A DNA stretch of 10,308 nucleotides from DASQPE01 sp041488455 (lineage in GTDB: Bacteria; Gemmatimonadota; Gemmatimonadetes; Gemmatimonadales; GWC2-71-9), in the NCBI GenBank assembly GCA_041488455.1, contig JBGPPG010000121.1, positions 1 to 10,308 of the forward strand, in the 5' to 3' direction. The translations under genes and the position numbers were made by a program. Below are positions 6,826 through 10,308 of this stretch, piece by piece (positions within the stretch are counted from its first letter, which is position 1; every line of letters begins with the position of its first letter). The notes below the pieces were generated by a model. It made no database searches, had not been told where the DNA came from, and saw only the letters and a list, made by a program, of their open reading frames with translations.

Positions 6826-6897
6826 ACGGTAAACGGTAAACGGGGGGCTCCGTGCCGAGCGGAGCCCCCCGTTCACTGTTCACCGTTCACTGTTTAC
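6815..6897. repeat. Long palindromic repeat, copy B, between convergent ALDH and AT2 genes
   Basis: Arms 6815-6852 and 6860-6897 are inverted copies; from 6818 inward 32 of 35 positions match, all three mismatches being A/G changes in the heptamers (GTAAACG versus GTGAACA). The inner stem CGGGGGGCTCCG is perfect and the loop is 7 bases. The right arm matches the right arm of copy A at 28 of 32 positions. The copy starts inside the last codons of the ALDH gene, provides its stop codon, and ends 6 bases before the AT2 stop. A bidirectional terminator or RNA-end hairpin role is plausible, but no T-tract is present. Confidence 0.92.
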
Positions 6898-6903
6898 CGC
6901 AGT

Positions 6904-8229
6904 TCAGTCCTCTTCCCTCAGACATTCTTCCAACAGACCCAGCCCCGTGTCCACGTCGTATTCGTCGATCACGAGCGGTGGGGCGAGGCGGAGGACGCTC
7001 TTGCCCGCGCCCAGCAAGAGCAGGCCCTTACCGAACGCGCGCTGGACGAGCCGCTGCACCAGCTCGCCATCCGGCTCGCGGGTTCCGCGGTCCTTGACGA
7101 ACTCCACGCCGATCATCAGCCCGCGTCCGCGCACATCGCCGATCGAGGGATAGCGGTCCTGGAGCCGCCGAAGGCCCGTGATCAGCCGCTCACCCATGGC
7201 GAGCACGTGGGGGAGGTTCTTCTCGACGATGTCCAGCGTGGCGAGGGCGGCGGCACAGCTCACCGGGTTGCCCCCGAAGGTCGAGCCGTGCGAGCCGGCG
7301 CCCCACGTCATGACCGATTCCTTGGCGATGAACGCGCCAATCGGCATGCCGGAGCCGAGGCCCTTGGCCGAGAGCAGGATGTCGGGCTCGATGCCTTCCC
7401 ACTCGGACGCCCACATCTTGCCGGTGCGGCCGACCCCGCTCTGCACCTCGTCGCAGACCAGCAGAATGCCGTGCTGGTCGCAGAGGGAGCGCAGGGCGCG
7501 GAGGAAGCCGGGCTCGGGGACGACGTAGCCGCCCTCGCCCTGAATCGGCTCGACGAAGATCCCGGCCACGTCGGTCGGGTCGAGCTGGCGGCTGAACAGC
7601 TCCTCGATCCGGGCGATAGCGCCGAGGGAGCAGGGATTTCCCTGACCGCAGGCGCGGCACCGGTAGGGGGTGCAGTACGGCACGTGGTACACCTCGGGCA
7701 CCAGCGGCCCGAAATGCGCGCGTTGCCGGGCCTTGCTCGAGGTGAGGCTCATCGCGCCGTAGGTGCGACCGTGGAACGAGCCGTGAAAGGCGATCAGCGC
7801 CGGGCGGCGGGTGTGGAAGCGCGCCAGCTTCATGGCCCCCTCGACCGTCTCCGCGCCGGAGTTGGTGAGGAACACGCGCTTCTTGCTCGGGCCCGGGGCC
7901 AGCCGGGCGAGCCGCTCGGCGAGCTTCGCGAATCCATCGAAATAGAAATCGGTCCCGCAGATGTGCAGGAACTTGGATGCTGCGTCGCGAATGGCCTCGA
8001 CCACGACGGGGTGGTTGTACCCCGTCGACGTGACGGCGATGCCCGCCATCAAATCGAGGAACCGGTTGCCATCCACGTCCACGGCGCAGGCACCGGACCC
8101 GCCCGCGATTACGAGCGGGTATTCCTTGATGTACGATGTGGAGGTCCAGATCTCGTCACGATCGATGATCGCCTTGGCCTTCGGGCCGGGCGGCGCCACG
8201 ACGATCCGGGGGTAGTCGCGCTGGGTCAT
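6904..8229 (-). CDS. Class-III PLP aminotransferase, acetylornithine/amino-acid racemase-like family (AT2)
   Basis: A 441-residue fold-type I enzyme starting at ATG 8229 with AAAGG seven bases upstream. It opens with PRIVVAPPGPKAKAIIDRDE, the N-terminus typical of the 'acetyl ornithine aminotransferase family' that includes the archaeal broad-substrate amino-acid racemases and ornithine aminotransferases. NSGAETVEGAMKLAR, FHGSFHGRT, Asp260 in VCDEVQSGVGRTG and Lys289 in LLSAKGLGSGMPIGAF are the PLP-site landmarks; FGGNPVSCAAA follows. A cysteine-rich loop (Cys186, 191, 194, 200) matches the position of the loop in AT1. The gene follows kamA by 28 bases on the same strand, so the two are probably one operon. 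Removal of the 6-amino group of beta-lysine or lysine is inferred from context and from the omega-transaminase family. Racemase activity is an alternative. Confidence 0.92.
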   Translation of the reverse strand: MTQRDYPRIVVAPPGPKAKAIIDRDEIWTSTSYIKEYPLVIAGGSGACAVDVDGNRFLDLMAGIAVTSTGYNHPVVVEAIRDAASKFLHICGTDFYFDGFAKLAERLARLAPGPSKKRVFLTNSGAETVEGAMKLARFHTRRPALIAFHGSFHGRTYGAMSLTSSKARQRAHFGPLVPEVYHVPYCTPYRCRACGQGNPCSLGAIARIEELFSRQLDPTDVAGIFVEPIQGEGGYVVPEPGFLRALRSLCDQHGILLVCDEVQSGVGRTGKMWASEWEGIEPDILLSAKGLGSGMPIGAFIAKESVMTWGAGSHGSTFGGNPVSCAAALATLDIVEKNLPHVLAMGERLITGLRRLQDRYPSIGDVRGRGLMIGVEFVKDRGTREPDGELVQRLVQRAFGKGLLLLGAGKSVLRLAPPLVIDEYDVDTGLGLLEECLREED

Positions 8230-8257
8230 GCCGATGCCTTTCGGGGTGGCGTGCCGT

Positions 8258-9631
8258 CTACGCCCGGGACCCTACCTGCTCGTACGCTCGCCACCACGCC
8301 TGGCCCGAGGGGGGCAGCAGATAGATGGGGTCGTAGTATTCGTACCGTCGCGTGAGCGCATCAGGGTCCTCGAGCTCCAGCCCGGTCCGGTAGTTCTTGG
8401 TCCACCGGGAAATTCCGAGCTCGCGGTCATATTCTGCGAATTGGTGCACCCAGCGCTTGCCGACGAAGGGAACGTCGCAGACGATTCGGGGCGTCGCGAA
8501 CCCCGGAAGATAACCCATGATATCGTGTTGCAACTGCTGTGCCTCGAACACACCGAGCCGCCAGTGCTCCGAGTTGGGGATCATGTCGCACAGATAGAAG
8601 TAATAGGGCATAATCTTGGCATGGTCGAGCAGCATGAAGCACAGCTCGACCAGATCGCGCGTGGTCGTGTTCACACCCCGGAGCAGCACTCCCTGATTAC
8701 GGACGTCCCGGAAACCGATCTCGAGCAGCCTGCGCGCGGCGCGCCCCACGAGCGGCGTCACCTGCTGCGCGTGATTGGCGTGGGTGTGCAGTGCCAGGTC
8801 CACGCCGCGGGAGAACGCCTTCTTGGCGAGGCGCTCGAGCCCCGCCACGACGTCGTCCTGGAGGAAGTGCTGCGGCAGACCGATGAGCCCCTTGGAGGCG
8901 AGCCGAATGTCCCGGATGTTCGGGATGTCGAGCAGCGCGCTCACGAACGGCTCGAGCTGCGTGATGTGCAGGTTGGCGATATCGCCGCCCGACACCACGA
9001 CGTCCCGCACCCCGGGAGTCCGCTGGAGATACTCGAGAATCTGCTGGTGCCGGTTCTTCTGGGGGATGTGGAACTTGAGCTTCTCCACTTGGGGGACGTC
9101 GTTTCCCACGAGGTCCATGCGAGTGCAGTGCCCGCAGTACTGCGGGCAAGTGGAGAGCAGCTCCGCGAGGACCTTGGTAGGATACCGGTGCGTGAGCCCC
9201 TCGACGACCCACATCTCGGCCTCGTGCAGGCTGTCGCGTGAGGCCTTCGGGTGGTTGGCCCAATCGGTGCGCCGGTCGGCGATCGCCGGCGCCATGTACC
9301 GTCGAATCGGATCCCGCCAGAGGTCCGCCACATTCATCGTGTTCAGCATGTGCGGCGGGATCAGCATCGACATCGTCGCCCGGAGCTCGTGATCCTTGGC
9401 GATGCTGGTGGCGAGGTCGTCGGGCAGCAGGTCGCCGAGGACGGCCTTCAGCTCGCTGAGGCTCTTCACCGTTTGCCGTCGCTGCCAGGTGGCGCTCTCC
9501 CAGTCGCTGGCGCTCACATTCCGGAACCCGGGGATGCGGGTCCAGTCAGGCTCGGCGTAGTCGCGCGCGAGCGGGTAACGAATCGGCTGGGCGGCGCTGA
9601 AGCCCTCGGACCTCTGCGTCAGCGTTTCCAT
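8258..9631 (-). CDS. kamA: Lysine 2,3-aminomutase (KamA family, radical SAM and PLP)
   Basis: A 457-residue enzyme; the start at ATG 9631 (METLTQRSE) has GAGG upstream with 5-base spacing, and the open extension to 9724 runs into the AT-rich promoter. The family converts L-lysine to L-beta-lysine with a [4Fe-4S] cluster, S-adenosylmethionine and PLP. Visible residues: Cys162-x3-Cys166-x2-Cys169 (CPQYCGHC) for the cluster, SGGD at 214-217 for SAM, RGVN after QGVLL, and Lys392 in VPFVGKRW as the PLP lysine. Asp349 (YLCDM) and Asp386 (VCDVP) align with the two aspartates that bind the lysine epsilon-amino group in the clostridial enzyme, supporting a diamino substrate. The C-terminal cysteine cluster that binds zinc there is missing. 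I recall this branch from Actinobacteria and other soil bacteria. First gene of the kamA-AT2 operon. Confidence 0.93.
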   Translation of the reverse strand: METLTQRSEGFSAAQPIRYPLARDYAEPDWTRIPGFRNVSASDWESATWQRRQTVKSLSELKAVLGDLLPDDLATSIAKDHELRATMSMLIPPHMLNTMNVADLWRDPIRRYMAPAIADRRTDWANHPKASRDSLHEAEMWVVEGLTHRYPTKVLAELLSTCPQYCGHCTRMDLVGNDVPQVEKLKFHIPQKNRHQQILEYLQRTPGVRDVVVSGGDIANLHITQLEPFVSALLDIPNIRDIRLASKGLIGLPQHFLQDDVVAGLERLAKKAFSRGVDLALHTHANHAQQVTPLVGRAARRLLEIGFRDVRNQGVLLRGVNTTTRDLVELCFMLLDHAKIMPYYFYLCDMIPNSEHWRLGVFEAQQLQHDIMGYLPGFATPRIVCDVPFVGKRWVHQFAEYDRELGISRWTKNYRTGLELEDPDALTRRYEYYDPIYLLPPSGQAWWRAYEQVGSRA

Positions 9632-9680
9632 CGGAGCCTCGGCGAACCGGTTGGATGACGAGTTCAAGCGGCTGTTGTGC

Positions 9681-9709
9681 TTGACGATAGCAAAACTAAT
9701 ATATAATAT
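9681..9709 (+). promoter_or_regulatory. Sigma70-type promoter candidate for the GntR-family regulator
   Basis: TTGACG at 9681-9686, a 17-base spacer, then TAATAT at 9704-9709: the best consensus match noticed in the window. Transcription would start near 9716, giving a 5' leader of about 39 bases before the GTG start at 9755. The -10 element lies inside an inverted repeat (9698-9712), which suggests control by a bound regulator, possibly the gene's own product. Confidence 0.65.
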
Positions 9710-9721
9710 ATTCGTACGCAA
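9693..9721 (-). promoter_or_regulatory. Weak promoter candidate for kamA-AT2
   Basis: Reading the minus strand, TTGCGT (9721-9716), 17 bases, then TAGTTT (9698-9693). The -35 matches consensus at only three positions, so this is tentative. It would give a leader of roughly 55 bases before kamA and would overlap both the opposing promoter and the inverted repeat. Confidence 0.25.
9698..9712. promoter_or_regulatory. Perfect AT inverted repeat, candidate operator in the kamA/gntR divergent region
   Basis: AATATAT-A-ATATATT: two perfect 7-base arms around a single central A, in the most AT-rich stretch of an otherwise GC-rich window. It covers the -10 of the + promoter and part of the candidate minus-strand promoter. 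GntR-family regulators encoded beside divergent catabolic operons commonly bind inverted repeats in the shared gap, so it is a reasonable operator candidate. Simple AT-rich sequence can be palindromic by chance. Confidence 0.4.
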
Positions 9722-9754
9722 CACCCTGAGACTTTAGCCCGAACGGAGCCACCG

Positions 9755-10308
9755 GTGGATCTCGATCGCGTGCTCGCCAACCTCCCGCGCCGGCGGCGCC
9801 AGGCCAGCCATGAGTTGGTCGCCGATGTGCTGCGCGAGGCGATCACCACGGGCCACCTCCTGGCGAATCAGCCCCTGCCGCAGGACGAGATCGCGAGCCA
9901 GCTCCGCGTGAGTCACATCCCGGTCCGGGAGGCGCTCCGGCAGCTCCAGTCGGAGGGCCTGGTCACCTACCAGGCCAACCGTGGTGCCACGGTCACGGCG
10001 CTCAGCCCGCTCGAGATCCGGGAGATCTACGAGATCCGGGTGATCCTCGAGACCGCCGCCATTCGGGCGGCAGCGCCCCGGCTTACGCCCGCGCAGCTGG
10101 AGCAGGCACACGTCATTCTGCTCAAGGCCGAGCGAGCGACCGACGGGGCTACGTGGGGGGCGCTGGACGTGCAGTTTCACCAATTGATCTACGACCTCGA
10201 TGATCGCCCGCGTCTGGGCGAGATGATCGCAGGGCTCCTGCGGCGAGTCGATCGGTACTGGCTCTCGCACGGACTCATGCTCAAGCATCGCGAGGAGTTC
10301 GAAGCCGA
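9755..10308 (+). CDS. GntR-family transcriptional regulator, FadR/FCD subfamily (3' truncated by window)
   Basis: The frame runs from GTG 9755 to the window end without a stop, showing 184 complete codons of a protein that usually has about 220-240. GGAG at 9745-9748 with 6-base spacing supports the GTG start. Residues about 20-82 form the winged helix-turn-helix (LREAITTGHLLANQPLPQDEIA, then VREALRQLQSEGLV and NRGATV). The FCD ligand domain begins near 86 (EIREIYEIRVILE) and contains Asp138 and His142 in DVQFH, the first half of the family's metal/ligand site; the later histidines lie outside the visible part. It is divergent from kamA, 123 bases away, so it likely controls kamA-AT2 and perhaps the AT1-ALDH pair. 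Ligands of this subfamily are mostly carboxylic or amino acids; an amino-acid or beta-lysine-derived effector is inferred only. Confidence 0.92.
   Translation, partial: MDLDRVLANLPRRRRQASHELVADVLREAITTGHLLANQPLPQDEIASQLRVSHIPVREALRQLQSEGLVTYQANRGATVTALSPLEIREIYEIRVILETAAIRAAAPRLTPAQLEQAHVILLKAERATDGATWGALDVQFHQLIYDLDDRPRLGEMIAGLLRRVDRYWLSHGLMLKHREEFEA

Noticed and set aside
5845..6876. Minus-strand open frame of 343 codons opposite the ALDH gene
   Set aside because: Antisense to all ALDH catalytic motifs; composition typical of GC-rich shadow frames.
3737..6897. Reading the two palindromic repeats and intervening genes as a composite transposon
   Set aside because: No transposase gene and no flanking target duplication were seen, and the repeats are inverted within themselves rather than being terminal repeats of a larger unit.
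7207..9241. Plus-strand open frames (7207-8355 and 8228-9241) opposite AT2 and kamA
   Set aside because: The minus strand shows complete PLP and radical-SAM motifs; the plus products have no recognisable features.
8258..9631. kamA as part of N-epsilon-acetyl-beta-lysine osmolyte synthesis (ablA-ablB)
   Set aside because: That pathway needs an adjacent acetyltransferase gene; none is present, and the neighbours are aminotransferases, a dehydrogenase and a GntR regulator, which fit catabolism better.
9734..10288. Minus-strand open frame of 184 codons at the right end
   Set aside because: Antisense to the GntR/FCD gene, which has an RBS, an HTH and the DVQFH motif.

Overview
The window is GC-rich throughout except for one short AT-rich divergent promoter region near 9.7 kb. 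Two lipoproteins at the left end look like lineage-specific proteins of Gemmatimonadota (a CYTY-start lipoprotein and a 'VENNN-LDV...LLADPIGS' lipoprotein). With the base composition and the leaderless or weak-RBS starts, they suggest a soil-type member of that phylum. This is recognition from memory, not a search result.

Left part (1-2632): the C-terminal tail of a secreted-looking Pro/Thr-rich protein; a small lipoprotein gene (315-767, +) converging on a second small lipoprotein gene (860-1273, -) across a strong hairpin terminator (794-830); an SPFH/band-7 (prohibitin/HflC-like) membrane protein gene (1394-2323, -); and, divergent from it, a 68-residue small membrane-protein candidate (2426-2632, +). 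The small gene has its own sigma70-type promoter placed for a leaderless mRNA and a hairpin after it.

Right part (2737-10308): cysK (cysteine synthase, +), then a translationally coupled pair on the + strand, a class-III PLP aminotransferase (AT1) and a P5C-dehydrogenase-like aldehyde dehydrogenase. These converge on a minus-strand pair, kamA (radical-SAM lysine 2,3-aminomutase) followed by a second class-III aminotransferase (AT2). A GntR/FCD-type regulator, cut by the window end, is divergent from kamA. Between them lies an AT-rich segment with a good sigma70 promoter and a perfect inverted repeat that could be the regulator's operator.

The four enzymes suggest a catabolic route. KamA would make beta-lysine. 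One aminotransferase would remove the 6-amino group to give 3-amino-6-oxohexanoate, which is glutamate semialdehyde lengthened by one methylene. The P5CDH-like enzyme would oxidise this to 3-aminoadipate, and the other aminotransferase would yield 3-oxoadipate for the beta-ketoadipate route. This is inference from gene content; no acetyltransferase (ablB), CoA-transferase or 5,6-aminomutase is present in the window to indicate the known beta-lysine routes.

Two intergenic gaps flanking the AT1-ALDH pair (3737-3820 and 6815-6897) hold copies of one long palindromic repeat built from tandem GTRAACR heptamers around a G-rich core. One copy supplies the ALDH stop codon. No tRNA, rRNA, CRISPR array or transposase gene was seen, and no gene-free gap exceeds 300 bases.
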